The notes under the pieces: model-generated
What the model was told of the DNA's origin: nothing
What the model saw: only the letters and a program-made list of their open reading frames with translations
Databases searched by the model: none
In this document: positions 52,988-62,209 of the stretch, one piece after another
How positions within the stretch are numbered: the stretch's first letter is position 1
Layout of the letters: each line of letters begins with the position of its first letter
Position numbers and translations under genes: made by a program
NCBI RefSeq assembly: GCF_014287355.1
Contig: NZ_JACOPE010000001.1
Span: 186,001-250,000 of the forward strand
DNA: 64,000 nucleotides
From: Ruminococcus hominis
Lineage (GTDB): Bacteria; Bacillota; Clostridia; Lachnospirales; Lachnospiraceae
Direction: 5' to 3'

Positions 52988-53858
52988 ATGAATGAAAAAA
53001 CAGATCTTAGAGCTTTAAGGGGGCAGATTGTATATTCTGAATCCTCTAACAAATTAAAGATTTGCGAAAATGGATATCTTGTATATAAAGCAAATAAAAT
53101 TGAGGGAGTGTATTCGATACTTCCGGAAGAATACGAAGGAATACTGGTAGAGGATTATGGAGACAGAATCATCGTTCCTGGATTTGTAGATTTGCATGTA
53201 CATGCACCACAATATGCTTTTCGTGGATTAGGTATGAACATGAAACGATTACCGGCGAAGAATTTATGGAGAGATTGCATGGGTACAGGAATTATGTCCA
53301 AAATCAGAATTTTATGGAGATGCATATGATCAGTTTGGGCTGTTTGGAAGAGACAGCAAGACGGTTATGGCTCATTGTGTACATTCAGATGAAAATGAGA
53401 TCAGGAGGATGAAGGAAAATGGTGTGTTTATCGCACATTGTCCGGAATCTAATACGAATTTATCATCAGGAGTTGCACCTATCAGACAATATTTGGAAGA
53501 AGGAATGCATGTAGGATTAGGAAGTGATGTAGCTGCCGGATCTACGGAAAATATGTTTGTAGCTATGAGGTATGCAGTTCAGGCGTCAAAGTTGCGTTGG
53601 AGATTGAAAGATAAAAAATTGACTCAATTAACTATGGCTGAAGTATTTTATATGGCTACAAAAGGAGGCGGAGAATTTTTTGGTAAAGTGGGAAGCTTCG
53701 AAGCAGGGTATGAAATGGATGCAGTAGTGCTCGATGATAAACGATTGATTTATCCACAGGAGATGAATGTGGAACAGCGTTTAGAACGAATGATTTATTT
53801 GGCGGATGAACGAGAAGTTTATGCTAAATATGTAGCAGGAGAAAAAGTAGCTGATTAA
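52988..53858 (+). pseudogene. guaD: Guanine deaminase, disrupted by an internal out-of-frame deletion
   Basis: The first frame (to 53329) has the amidohydrolase start with VPGFVDLHVHAPQYAFRGLG, including the HxH metal site. The second frame (+1, clear from about 53270) reads EIAWVQELCPKSEFYGDAYD, then TVMAHCVHSDENE and GVFIAHCPESN, and the Asp in GLGSDVAAGS. About 130 internal residues are missing and the frame changes at about 53265. Both ends remain close to the family consensus, so the loss is recent. Guanine conversion to xanthine is probably lost unless another copy exists. Confidence 0.88.
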
Positions 53859-53908
53859 AAAAGAGATTCTTTATAATTAACTAAAGATTGAGGGTCGGCG
53901 ATAAGATT

Positions 53909-53948
53909 TCTCGCAAGAGGCAGACCCCCCAATCTGCCTCTTGCGAGA
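53909..53948. terminator. Very long hairpin after the guanine deaminase relic
   Basis: A perfect 16-bp stem pairs 53909-53924 (TCTCGCAAGAGGCAGA) with 53933-53948 around the loop CCCCCCAA, with CTTTTTC nearby. It is probably the operon terminator. A second hairpin (CCTCTTGGATT with AATCCAAGAGG) follows at about 53966-54006. Confidence 0.75.
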
Positions 53949-54224
53949 GAATACCTTTTTCACCTCTTGGATTAGTATTTAATTAATGCAAATCCAAGAG
54001 GTTTATTTATGCAATTTTTACAAAGAAGTACTTGACAAGACCTCTTAAAAGTGAGATGAGTTGATATGGCAAATGATATGGTACAAAATCGCAACAGGCG
54101 TTGAAATTACAACAGGAACAGAACAAGCAGGAACGCAAAGAAATTATTGCATCGTATGAACGGTGATATATTTTTAGTCAATTTTAGATAATTTGAAGAA
54201 CGGAATATAAAGGACTTTTGGAAT

Positions 54225-54431
54225 ATGGATAAGAAAACAATATATGCAATGAAAAATGCTTTTGATGAAATTGTAAAGATAATACAAGAAGAAGCTGTTG
54301 AATTTTGGTATGCAAGAGATTGCGTTTGCTCAGAGCTATTTTGTTGTTCAGACAAGAAATTAGAGCGTAGGGTAAAGTCACAGGAAAAGAAGCTTGTTCA
54401 AGAATCTAGGGAATTGCCACAAACAAAGTGA
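54225..54431 (+). pseudogene. DinD/Bro-like N-terminal fragment
   Basis: The start MDKKTIYAMKNAFDEIVKII then EEAVEFWYARD matches the beginning of DNA-damage-inducible DinD/antirepressor-like proteins. It then changes to an unrelated Cys- and Lys-rich tail and stops after 68 residues (family about 270). It is probably a relic joined to the recombinase scar that follows. Confidence 0.45.
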
Positions 54432-54445
54432 TTATTTGAGAAAAC

Positions 54446-54537
54446 AGTGTTGTTACATATATACGAGAGTATCTACTGCCATGCAGGTGGACGCGAACAT
54501 GAAGCAATCCTTAGTGTAGAAGACTGGAAAACTGCAT
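54446..54537 (+). pseudogene. Third serine recombinase scar (internal deletion)
   Basis: One frame reads CYIYTRVSTAMQVDANMKQS, the catalytic-site start of the same recombinase family. An overlapping frame at 54488-54537 reads REHEAILSVEDWKTA, like the internal HEGIISETDWELAH of the complete enzyme. About 260 codons between them are gone. This marks an earlier element at this site. Confidence 0.65.
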
Positions 54538-54545
54538 AGAAAAAG

Positions 54546-54580
54546 TTGACCACATTGGTGCCTGACACCAATGTGGTCAA
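54546..54580 (-). terminator. Terminator of the GPH transporter gene, with a GGTGCC palindrome
   Basis: A perfect 15-bp stem pairs TTGACCACATTGGTG (54546-54560) with 54566-54580. On the minus strand it is followed by CTTTTTC, so it ends transcription from 54621-58062. Its core ATTGGTGCCTGACACCAAT recurs almost unchanged at about 59520. Confidence 0.8.
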
Positions 54581-54620
54581 AGGGAGCATATCATTCTTTC
54601 CGCAATGTTAAAAAAATATG

Positions 54621-55958
54621 TTATTCTTTTGATTTACGGCGTTCCAGAAGATCTTTTTCAATCGTTGGATAGATTTTATCAATGTTTCCGTTTAAGATAG
54701 CGATGATTCCAACCAGTGTTACTGCGAGTGGAATATATGTATAAAGTGCTTTAATAGATTCAAGGGCACTTGCACTTTGTACAGTGGCACCACCAACATA
54801 ATTACCGAGTGCCAGTCCCCATCCTACAACCGCTGAACCAATACCTGTTCCGATTTTCGTGCCGAAGCTTGTAGCGCTGAAAGTTAAACCTTCATTTCGA
54901 ATACCATTTTTCCATTCGCCGTAGTCCGCAACATCAGCAACCATTGCATATATACCCGCAGAGTTGGGAACATGACCTATTCCTCTGACTGCAAGTCCAA
55001 GAAGTACCATTGGAAAACTTGTAGGAGCGAGCAAAATGATAAGATAGCCTGCGGCTTCAAGAATGTACCCAACTAACATACATTTCCATTTTCCAAATTT
55101 TCCGGCAAGTCCAGGGAAGGCAAAAAGCCCAATCATGATCGGTATGTAGTTTGCAAATGTCATGGTTCCGTACAGAGCGGAATTTCCCAGAAAATCTCTT
55201 GCAAAATATATGCCAACGCCTCCAGTCAAGCCCATATTAATAAAGTTTACCACAAAAAGAATTGTTATTACGATAAAATACTTGTTTTTGAGAAGGAGTA
55301 TGAATGATTTCGCAATGCTGATATTGTCATCCGTATTCTTTTTGTTCTCAATATTCCTTTCCTTTGTTCCAAAAAATGTGATAAGAAGGCATATCATTCC
55401 CGCAATGCCGAATATAACAGACATTCCGGTCCATCCAAAATCTTCTACTAAAGGCATGGTAGTGTATGAAATAAGGATCATGACAGCATAAACAAGGATA
55501 TAACGGATTGACGTCATACTTGTGCGGTCATCCTGCCTTCCTGTAATCAGCGCGGTTAATGTTGAATAAGCCAGATTACATGCAGTAAAGATAATTACTG
55601 CAAGCAGGATGTAAGTGACCACAGCGTAGGCGATTTTCCCATTTTCGGAAAGCCAGTTGGGAACTGAAAAAGTCAGGATAAGTCCAATACCCATGAGCGG
55701 TGCTGTAATGAGAACCCATGGCCGGGCCTTTCCCCATCGTGTATGTGTATGGTCAATGATAACACCCATACCCAGATCAGATACGCCATCAAGAATTCTT
55801 GTAATCAGCATGATTGTACCTACTACAGCGGCGCTGATTCCTACGCTGTCGGTATAATACAGAGTTAGAAATGATCCTACTACGGTCCATATAAAATTGC
55901 AGCCTACATCACCGAGTGCGAATGCGATTTTTTCCCTAAGTGAAACTTTATGATTCAT
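54621..55958 (-). CDS. GPH-family sugar:cation symporter
   Basis: This 445-residue protein has 12 helices and family motifs: the N-terminal KIAFALGDVGCNFIWTVVGS, DPVIG-like ILDGVSDLGMGVIIDHT, then RWGKARPWVLI and MVADVADYGEWKNGIRNEGL. Its gene follows the beta-galactosidase gene on the same strand, so it probably imports the galactoside that enzyme cuts. There is no C-terminal EIIA domain. Confidence 0.9.
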   Translation of the reverse strand: MNHKVSLREKIAFALGDVGCNFIWTVVGSFLTLYYTDSVGISAAVVGTIMLITRILDGVSDLGMGVIIDHTHTRWGKARPWVLITAPLMGIGLILTFSVPNWLSENGKIAYAVVTYILLAVIIFTACNLAYSTLTALITGRQDDRTSMTSIRYILVYAVMILISYTTMPLVEDFGWTGMSVIFGIAGMICLLITFFGTKERNIENKKNTDDNISIAKSFILLLKNKYFIVITILFVVNFINMGLTGGVGIYFARDFLGNSALYGTMTFANYIPIMIGLFAFPGLAGKFGKWKCMLVGYILEAAGYLIILLAPTSFPMVLLGLAVRGIGHVPNSAGIYAMVADVADYGEWKNGIRNEGLTFSATSFGTKIGTGIGSAVVGWGLALGNYVGGATVQSASALESIKALYTYIPLAVTLVGIIAILNGNIDKIYPTIEKDLLERRKSKE

Positions 55959-56049
55959 TAAATTATCCTCCTTGTATTTTATATATTTCGGTATAGCATG
56001 TTTCTCAGAGGTTCATTACCGATTTGAGCCTTATGAGTGTATTTCGGGA

Positions 56050-58062
56050 CTATTGTTCCGGAAGTGTCTTTTCTTCCAGGATCAAGACATCCCAGTCTTT
56101 CAGCCTGATTGCATCTCCCTTTTGGTAAGTGATTTCGCTTATAAGATCTGCAGCGGATTCATATGGGCATGTAAATTCCCGTTCCTCACTACTGTAATGG
56201 AGAATGAAATGAAGCTGAGTATTATCTGCGGATATTGCATTTTTGATTGTCACTGGCCATGTAAGTTCCGATACAGGGATGGAAGCATCTGCAAAGGCCT
56301 TTTTATAAATATCCTTGAGAACGCTTTTATCCGTGTAGCAGCCTATATAATATGCTACCCCGTTTCCGTAGTTATGGCGTGTTATTCCGGAATAGTTTCC
56401 CCAGTATTTGTGTTCATACTCCGCGAGACTTTCTGCTTTATCTGGTATCAGCAATTCAGCCAGATACTTTACCGGATGTCCAAGAATTCTGATTGTTCCC
56501 GGATATGTATATTGATTGCAGTTAATACCAAAACATTCCTGAAGGTGATGAGGTTGGGTATCAGAAAAGACTTTGACATATTCATCTGTTATAAATGATT
56601 TAAACGAACTTATGAGGACACCGCCGTCTTTTACAAAGTCATTCAAAATTTTCAATTTTTCTTCTGTGATACAGTACAGTGCCGGTGTAATGATAACTTT
56701 ATATTTGGAGATATCAAGTGCATTGATATCGACCACATCACACTCTATGTTCATTTCATAAAGGCTGTCATACATCCAGCGAACCACATCGTTATAGGTG
56801 AGATCTTTATCAATGGGAAACCATTCAAATGCGGTCATAGAATGATTATCTACTATGAGAGCAACTTTGTTTGATTTTTTCAGTCCACACAGCTTTCTGC
56901 TGAGTTTTTTCCATGACTTCCCAATCTCACATGCTTCATAGTAAGGGGGATTAGGCTTGAGGTCATGGCTTAGAAGTCCTTTCCAGTATGTCTCGTATCC
57001 GCAATGGATAGAATGCCAGTTCCAATACAGGATTCCAAGTGCTCCGGATGCCAGATGGCTGAAGGCATGAAGCTTAAGCTGATCAGGATATGGAGTCCAA
57101 TATTTAAACGCCTGTGCCTGGCACTCCATCACAAGATAGTTGTTGTCCTTCAGGCTTCTTGTAACGTCTCCTCCAAATGATATTTCAGCACCGGTCAGCT
57201 GGTCCTGCGTCGGATGATAGATATCCGATGCTGCAAGTGTGAGGGACTGTGAGGCCTCGTAAAAATTAATACTTCGTTGTACTCCGTATGAGTATCCGTC
57301 ATGGGCTATAGGGGCTCCGAATTTTTTCCATGAAAAACCCAAGTTATTTGTAATAAACTGATCGGAACGTTTATAATCACTGATAATATCAGCCTGCCAT
57401 TTCAGAAAATCCGCTGCCATAGAGCGTTGGAATTTTTCAAATTCTGACATTAATCCACCGTTGATACATCCTTTCAAATCCGGAAGATCATCCCAACTGG
57501 AGATAGAATTGCTCCAGTAAGCGAGACCGAACGTATCATTAAAGCGGTCTGTAGTAATGAATTTTTGTTTCAGATAATCGAGAAACAGCTTTTGGATTTC
57601 TTTGCCCATATTACCGTGGTGTTTTGCCTCATTATCAATCTGGTAACCTATTACATTTTTTTTATCTGCTGTATGTGCCGCTAGTTTACGGAGCATTTTC
57701 TCAGCATGATTGCGATAGGTGTGATTTAGCAGATTGATCAGCTGTCGGTATCCATAGCGCGCTCTTCCATCTTTTGTATCTACGAGAATGTCCGGATCTT
57801 TTTTAACAAGCCATGGCGGTACGGCATAGGTGGGGGTTCCGATAATGACCATCATTCCGGCTGCCTCTGTTTTCTCAATAACACGGTCGATATAGGAGAA
57901 ATTGAAAATCCCTTCCTCCGGCTCAAGGGTGCTCCATGTGGATTCGGCAATACGAACTACATTCATTCCCGCCGACATCATCATGTCGATATCTTCGTCC
58001 ATTCTTTCACCAGGAAGATATTCTGGATAATAAGCTGCGCCGAACAGCAGTGTTTTGTCCAT
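56050..58062 (-). CDS. GH42 beta-galactosidase
   Basis: The start is at ATG 58060-58062 (MDKTLLFGAAYYPEYLPGER) behind AAGGAGGTAAAGCAA, giving 670 residues. The TIM barrel has acid/base Glu in YQIDNEAKHHG (about 155) and nucleophile Glu in LVMECQAQAFKYWTPY (about 315). Trimerisation and C-terminal beta domains follow. No signal peptide is present, so it acts in the cytoplasm after uptake by the GPH symporter encoded 91 bp downstream. GH42 enzymes act on beta-galactosides, often plant or host oligosaccharides. Confidence 0.92.
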   Translation of the reverse strand: MDKTLLFGAAYYPEYLPGERMDEDIDMMMSAGMNVVRIAESTWSTLEPEEGIFNFSYIDRVIEKTEAAGMMVIIGTPTYAVPPWLVKKDPDILVDTKDGRARYGYRQLINLLNHTYRNHAEKMLRKLAAHTADKKNVIGYQIDNEAKHHGNMGKEIQKLFLDYLKQKFITTDRFNDTFGLAYWSNSISSWDDLPDLKGCINGGLMSEFEKFQRSMAADFLKWQADIISDYKRSDQFITNNLGFSWKKFGAPIAHDGYSYGVQRSINFYEASQSLTLAASDIYHPTQDQLTGAEISFGGDVTRSLKDNNYLVMECQAQAFKYWTPYPDQLKLHAFSHLASGALGILYWNWHSIHCGYETYWKGLLSHDLKPNPPYYEACEIGKSWKKLSRKLCGLKKSNKVALIVDNHSMTAFEWFPIDKDLTYNDVVRWMYDSLYEMNIECDVVDINALDISKYKVIITPALYCITEEKLKILNDFVKDGGVLISSFKSFITDEYVKVFSDTQPHHLQECFGINCNQYTYPGTIRILGHPVKYLAELLIPDKAESLAEYEHKYWGNYSGITRHNYGNGVAYYIGCYTDKSVLKDIYKKAFADASIPVSELTWPVTIKNAISADNTQLHFILHYSSEEREFTCPYESAADLISEITYQKGDAIRLKDWDVLILEEKTLPEQ

Positions 58063-58140
58063 TTGCTTTACCTCCTTCAAGTTTTTATGATAAAGATGAT
58101 ACATGGAAAATATACAATTTTATATTAAAAATTTTGGGGT

Positions 58141-58162
58141 TTTATCACAAATTTGTGATAAA
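58141..58162. promoter_or_regulatory. Perfect 22-bp palindrome in the lacA-araC divergent promoter region
   Basis: The half site TTTATCACAAA is mirrored exactly by TTTGTGATAAA. It lies 79 bp before the beta-galactosidase start and 58 bp before the AraC-type gene, so a dimer bound here could control both. AraC proteins usually use direct repeats, so another regulator (CRP-like or LacI-like) is equally possible. Confidence 0.65.
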
Positions 58163-58219
58163 TATGATAATATTATAAAAAATAAATAAAATAAACACCA
58201 AAAAAAGGAGATAAAACAG

Positions 58220-59425
58220 TTGAATGATTGTTATCTTTTACACTATGTAAGCAAACAGCTGAGAACCATCATACGTCAGTATACTTTAGAAGGAGAGATT
58301 ACAGAAAAATTTACATATTGTGATCAGATGAAGGACGAATTCGGGGAGATGGAAATTTATAATTTATTTATTTCTGAAAAAAAGCGTCCGGTATCTCCGG
58401 TACTTTTGTCAAGCGGATATAAATTGACCTATGCGTTTATACCGACAAAAAGTTATGACTGTATTGTTGGTCCTGTCAGAATTTATCAGCAGAATCTGAA
58501 TATTAAAACTGCCGAAAGGGAGGAGGATACAGGGAAGACAGATGCGTCCCTGCCGGTAGATCAAAGTTTCTTAGAGGACCAGATTCTGCTTATTTATAAC
58601 CTCTATCGCGATCATCCTATTGACTGCGAAATTTTGTATATTGAGGAACAGCAAAATGTTGCATCGGACAATAAGGTGAAGCGGTATTTTTTTGATCTGA
58701 TGTTTCAAAACCGTGAAAATGAGAAAAGACATAATCCTTATGATCAGGAAATGAGAGTGGTTCGCAGCATTGAACATGGTGATATCGAAAGATTGAAGCG
58801 GAGTATTACGGAGGACTATAAAGGAGAGATCGGAACTCTTGCAAAAGACCCCATGCGTCAGGTGAAAAATCTGGCTCTTGTAATACTTACGCTTGCCAGT
58901 CGCGCCGCAATCAGAGGAGGAGTTGTGTCGGAGACGGCATATTCTCTGTTTGACTCTTACAGTATCCAGATTGAGGAAAGCCAAAAAAGGGAGGAGGTAA
59001 TCCAGCTTTTTCGAGCGGCGGAATTCGAATATGCCTATATGGTGAGGGAACTCAAGAGGAAAAAAGAACGCATGCAATATCCTGGCAGAAATCCGCATAT
59101 CATTAAATGCAAAGCTTATGTCTCGGCGCATCTTAATGAAAAAATAAGTATTGGCAGCATCGCAGATGCTCTCCAATTAAATGCCAGTTATCTGTCAGGG
59201 CTTTTTAAAAAATGTGAAAATATGTCTCTTACAGAATATATCCGTGGCGAAAAAATACGGCAGGCAGAAAGTTTTTTGATGTATTCTGAGTATTCTTACA
59301 GTGAGATTGCCGCTTATCTGGGATTTTCGTCTCAGAGTCATCTTGGGAGATATTTTAAGAAGGAAGTCAATATGACAATGAAACAGTTTCGGGCGGCTTA
59401 TGGAGTAAAAAAGACAATAGACTGA
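58220..59425 (+). CDS. AraC-family transcriptional regulator
   Basis: This 401-residue protein uses a TTG start behind AAAAGGAGATAAAACAG. The C-terminal 100 residues hold two HTH motifs (ISIGSIADALQLNASYLSGL and YSEIAAYLGFSSQSHLGRYF then KKEVNMTMKQFR). The N-terminal 300 residues are a sensor of the type found in large Firmicute AraC proteins with no membrane helix. It is divergent from the beta-galactosidase gene and is its likely activator. Confidence 0.88.
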   Translation: MNDCYLLHYVSKQLRTIIRQYTLEGEITEKFTYCDQMKDEFGEMEIYNLFISEKKRPVSPVLLSSGYKLTYAFIPTKSYDCIVGPVRIYQQNLNIKTAEREEDTGKTDASLPVDQSFLEDQILLIYNLYRDHPIDCEILYIEEQQNVASDNKVKRYFFDLMFQNRENEKRHNPYDQEMRVVRSIEHGDIERLKRSITEDYKGEIGTLAKDPMRQVKNLALVILTLASRAAIRGGVVSETAYSLFDSYSIQIEESQKREEVIQLFRAAEFEYAYMVRELKRKKERMQYPGRNPHIIKCKAYVSAHLNEKISIGSIADALQLNASYLSGLFKKCENMSLTEYIRGEKIRQAESFLMYSEYSYSEIAAYLGFSSQSHLGRYFKKEVNMTMKQFRAAYGVKKTID

Positions 59426-59728
59426 TACAGATTGCCGGGAGAAGGAAATCTGTACCGGTCTATTTTAGAAAAATTTCAGAATTCCTTCAGCCCCGATTTC
59501 ATCGGCATTTGTAAAAATTTATTGGTGCCTGGCACCAATGATACAGAACAGGGTGTATATCTAAAGTGTGGAAAGCTCCTTCGGGAATTTTTTGCTGTTT
59601 ATAAGATAAATTCTGTCGGAGATTTATTATAAAACATTACTTTACAAGAAGAATAAAAAAGCATATAATTCTTTTATAATATATTTAATAAAAGAGGGTA
59701 AGAAAACGGAAAATAAAGATAAAAAAAA
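59426..59728. other. Gap after araC with a GGTGCC palindrome
   Basis: ATTGGTGCCTGGCACCAAT (about 59520-59538) is a near-perfect palindrome like that in the terminator at 54546-54580. A 66-codon frame across this gap has no ribosome site or family likeness and is not called. The last 80 bp are AT-rich and should hold the ROK promoter. Confidence 0.5.
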
Positions 59729-60809
59729 TATAACAAGAAAAAAAATAATTAATTATGTGCTAAACAATCATGTTACATCCAAGGCGGGAATTGCAAAAGA
59801 GTTAAACTTGAGTATGCCGACTGTATTAGCAAATGTGAATGACTTGTTAGAAAAAAGGGTGTTGGAAGAAACTGGGGAATATGCTTCAACCGGTGGAAGG
59901 AAGGCAAAAAGTATAGGGATTAATAAGTCATACTGTCATGCAATGGGAATTTTGATTACAGCGAATCATGTAGAAATGGTATTAGTAAATCTTGGAGATG
60001 AGATTATAAAAAAAGATCGCATCCGTTTAAAATTTACGGCAGAATTATCCTATTGTACAGAGGTGGCACAAAAGGTCAAAACTTTTCTTGAAGGCGAAGT
60101 AGCGAAGGATACGCTACTTGGGATTGGAGTGGCAATTCCAGGAATTATTGATCAGAAAGAACGGATCGTTTTAAAATCCCATGCTTTAGGTATAGAGAAT
60201 TATAGTCTGCGCTTTTTAGAGCAGGCGCTGGAAATTCCAGTATATTTTGAAAACGATGCTAATGCTGCAATGCTTGCAGAAAAAAAGCAAAAGTATCCAA
60301 ATGCGATATATCTGTCTTTGAACCACACCTTAGGAGGTGCATTCTGCATAGATGGAAAGCTGTTTCGTGGGCAAAACCAGAAAGCAGGGGAGTTTGGTCA
60401 CATGATACTCGTTCCCGGTGGAAGAAAGTGTTATTGTGGTAAATCAGGATGCGCAGATGCATATTGTGCTGCAAGTGTACTGACACAAGATAACAGGCAG
60501 TCACTGGATGCATTTATGGAAAAAGTTGAAAGTGGTGATGAAAAAATTTTGCAGACATGGAATGAGTATCTGGATCATCTTGCTGTTTTGATATCAAATC
60601 TGCGGATGGCATATGATATGGATATCATACTAGGCGGTGATGTGGGAGGTGTATTGTCAGATTATATGATACCACTGGGAGAAAAAGTGATGGCATATAA
60701 TGGCTTTGAGCATGATGTTTCATACTTGAAAAATTGTTCGTATAAGAAAGAAGCGTCGGCTGTTGGAGCTGCGAAATACTTTTTTACAAAACATATAGTA
60801 GAATTGTAG
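59709..60809 (+). CDS. ROK-family transcriptional regulator with uncertain start codon
   Basis: The winged-helix N-terminus needs residues upstream of the first usual start (GTG 59757). The open frame continues back to ENKDKKNITRKKIINYV, and an AGAGGG site lies 7 bp before an ACG at 59706-59708 exactly where Met is expected. The ROK domain has the sugar/ATP fold with FENDANAAMLAEKK, GEFGHM and the zinc motif CYCGKSGCADAYC. XylR/NagC-like ROK proteins repress sugar genes; the following polyol operon is the likely target. Either a rare start is used or the start has mutated. Confidence 0.8.
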   Translation, partial: ENKDKKNITRKKIINYVLNNHVTSKAGIAKELNLSMPTVLANVNDLLEKRVLEETGEYASTGGRKAKSIGINKSYCHAMGILITANHVEMVLVNLGDEIIKKDRIRLKFTAELSYCTEVAQKVKTFLEGEVAKDTLLGIGVAIPGIIDQKERIVLKSHALGIENYSLRFLEQALEIPVYFENDANAAMLAEKKQKYPNAIYLSLNHTLGGAFCIDGKLFRGQNQKAGEFGHMILVPGGRKCYCGKSGCADAYCAASVLTQDNRQSLDAFMEKVESGDEKILQTWNEYLDHLAVLISNLRMAYDMDIILGGDVGGVLSDYMIPLGEKVMAYNGFEHDVSYLKNCSYKKEASAVGAAKYFFTKHIVEL

Positions 60810-61171
60810 TAACTGTTCACAGGTAGGAATTTTCTGAACTGAAAATTCCGTACGGTACAGCTCCCACTGACAGGTTGCAAAGCGAATGCGGACGTTCGAC
60901 TTGATATGTGTGAAAAACGAGAAGTTGTGTAAAATTAAAAAAAGATATTATAGTAAAAAACGGAAAGAAAACAGTAACTAAGGTTTTCTTTCCGCTTTTT
61001 TTGCGTGTTAATTGTGAAAAATATACAAAAAATGTGTTTTAAAATTATGAAATATATAAAAATATGAAAAAACATATTGACAAATTGTGTTTATGTGGCA
61101 ATAATATAATTACTTTGATAAAACATTTTATAAAACATAAAACAAAACAATGTGAAAAGGAGGAAACAATT
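60810..61171. other. Gap with terminator and promoter of the polyol operon
   Basis: After a small hairpin (GGAATTTTC/GAAAATTCC at about 60827-60850) comes a strong terminator (60961-61002). The next 170 bp are AT-rich, with TTGACA at about 61077 and TAATAT about 19 bp later, a likely promoter for the dehydrogenase operon. No gene is seen. Confidence 0.5.
60961..61002 (+). terminator. Rho-independent terminator after the ROK gene
   Basis: A perfect 12-bp stem (CGGAAAGAAAAC at 60961-60972 with 60983-60994) is followed by CTTTTTTT. Confidence 0.92.
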
Positions 61172-62200
61172 ATGTTACAGCAGGTAATGACAAATCCAGG
61201 AGAAATTATTTTCAGAGAGGTTCCGGTTCCGGAGGTAAAGGAAAATCAGGTGTTGGTAAAGATTATGAATATTGGTATTTGTGGATCAGATATTCATGTT
61301 TATCATGGAAAACATCCGTTTACAAAATATCCGGTAACACAGGGACATGAGGTTTCCGGTGAGATTACAGAACTTGGAAAAAATGTCACAGAGTTTCATG
61401 TGGGACAGAAGGTGACGATAGAGCCTCAGGTATATTGTGGACACTGCTATCCATGTCGTCATGGAAAGTATAATCTCTGTGAGGAATTAAAAGTAATGGG
61501 ATTTCAGACGACAGGAACAGCATCTGAGTATTTTGCAGTGGATGCATCTAAAGTAACACCTATTCCAGAAGATATGTCCTATGAAGAAGGCGCTATGATC
61601 GAACCTCTTGCTGTGGCAGTTCATGGTGTAAAACAGATAGGCGATGTGGCTGGCATGAATATTGCAGTCCTTGGAGCAGGACCGATTGGAAATCTCGTGG
61701 CACAGGCAGCAAAAGGAATGGGGGCAGCGAAAGTACTGATCACAGATATCAGTGATCTTAGACTGGCAAAAGCAAAAGAATGTGGAATTGATGTGTGTGT
61801 GAATACCCAAAATAAAGACTTTGGTGAGGCAATGATCGAAGCATTTGGACCGGACAAGGCGGATGTGATCTACGACTGTGCTGGAAACAATATCACAATG
61901 GGACAGGCAATTAAATATGCAAGAAAAGGAAGTACGATCGTATTGGTGGCTGTTTTTGCAGGAATGGCAGAAGTAGATCTTGCAGTGGCAAATGACCACG
62001 AACTTGACATTAAGAGCACGATGATGTACCGCCATGATGATTATATAGATGGAATCAGACTGGTAAATGAGGGCAAAGTTCATTTGAAACCGCTCATCTC
62101 AAAGACATTTGCTTTTAAAGATTATCTGAAGGCATACCAGTATATTGATGATAACCGCGAGACAACGATGAAAGTAATTATCAACGTCAGTGAAAAATAA
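61172..62200 (+). CDS. Zinc-dependent medium-chain polyol (sorbitol-like) dehydrogenase
   Basis: The start is at ATG 61172 behind AAAAGGAGGAAACAATT, giving 342 residues. Catalytic zinc ligands lie in GICGSDIH and GHEVSGEI. The structural zinc has four Cys in CGHCYPCRHGKYNLC. The NAD Rossmann motif is VLGAGPIGNLVAQAAK. Length and motifs fit L-iditol/sorbitol or threonine dehydrogenases. With the symporter and fructokinase downstream, oxidation of a polyol to fructose is the best guess. Confidence 0.85.
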   Translation: MLQQVMTNPGEIIFREVPVPEVKENQVLVKIMNIGICGSDIHVYHGKHPFTKYPVTQGHEVSGEITELGKNVTEFHVGQKVTIEPQVYCGHCYPCRHGKYNLCEELKVMGFQTTGTASEYFAVDASKVTPIPEDMSYEEGAMIEPLAVAVHGVKQIGDVAGMNIAVLGAGPIGNLVAQAAKGMGAAKVLITDISDLRLAKAKECGIDVCVNTQNKDFGEAMIEAFGPDKADVIYDCAGNNITMGQAIKYARKGSTIVLVAVFAGMAEVDLAVANDHELDIKSTMMYRHDDYIDGIRLVNEGKVHLKPLISKTFAFKDYLKAYQYIDDNRETTMKVIINVSEK

Positions 62201-62209
62201 GGAGTGTAT

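Larger units (their letters stand above)
53949..54620. other. Gap dominated by mobile-element debris
   Basis: Apart from the two fragments and hairpins listed, about 54095-54165 reads KLQQEQNKQERKEIIASYER and stop without a start. No intact gene is present. Confidence 0.4.

Noticed and set aside
55972..56598. 208-codon plus-strand ORF opposite the beta-galactosidase gene
   Set aside because: It is antisense to a well-supported GH42 gene and has Cys/Ile-rich shadow composition.
59432..59632. 66-codon ORF after the AraC gene
   Set aside because: It has no ribosome site and no family likeness, and it spans the GGTGCC palindrome. It is probably non-coding.
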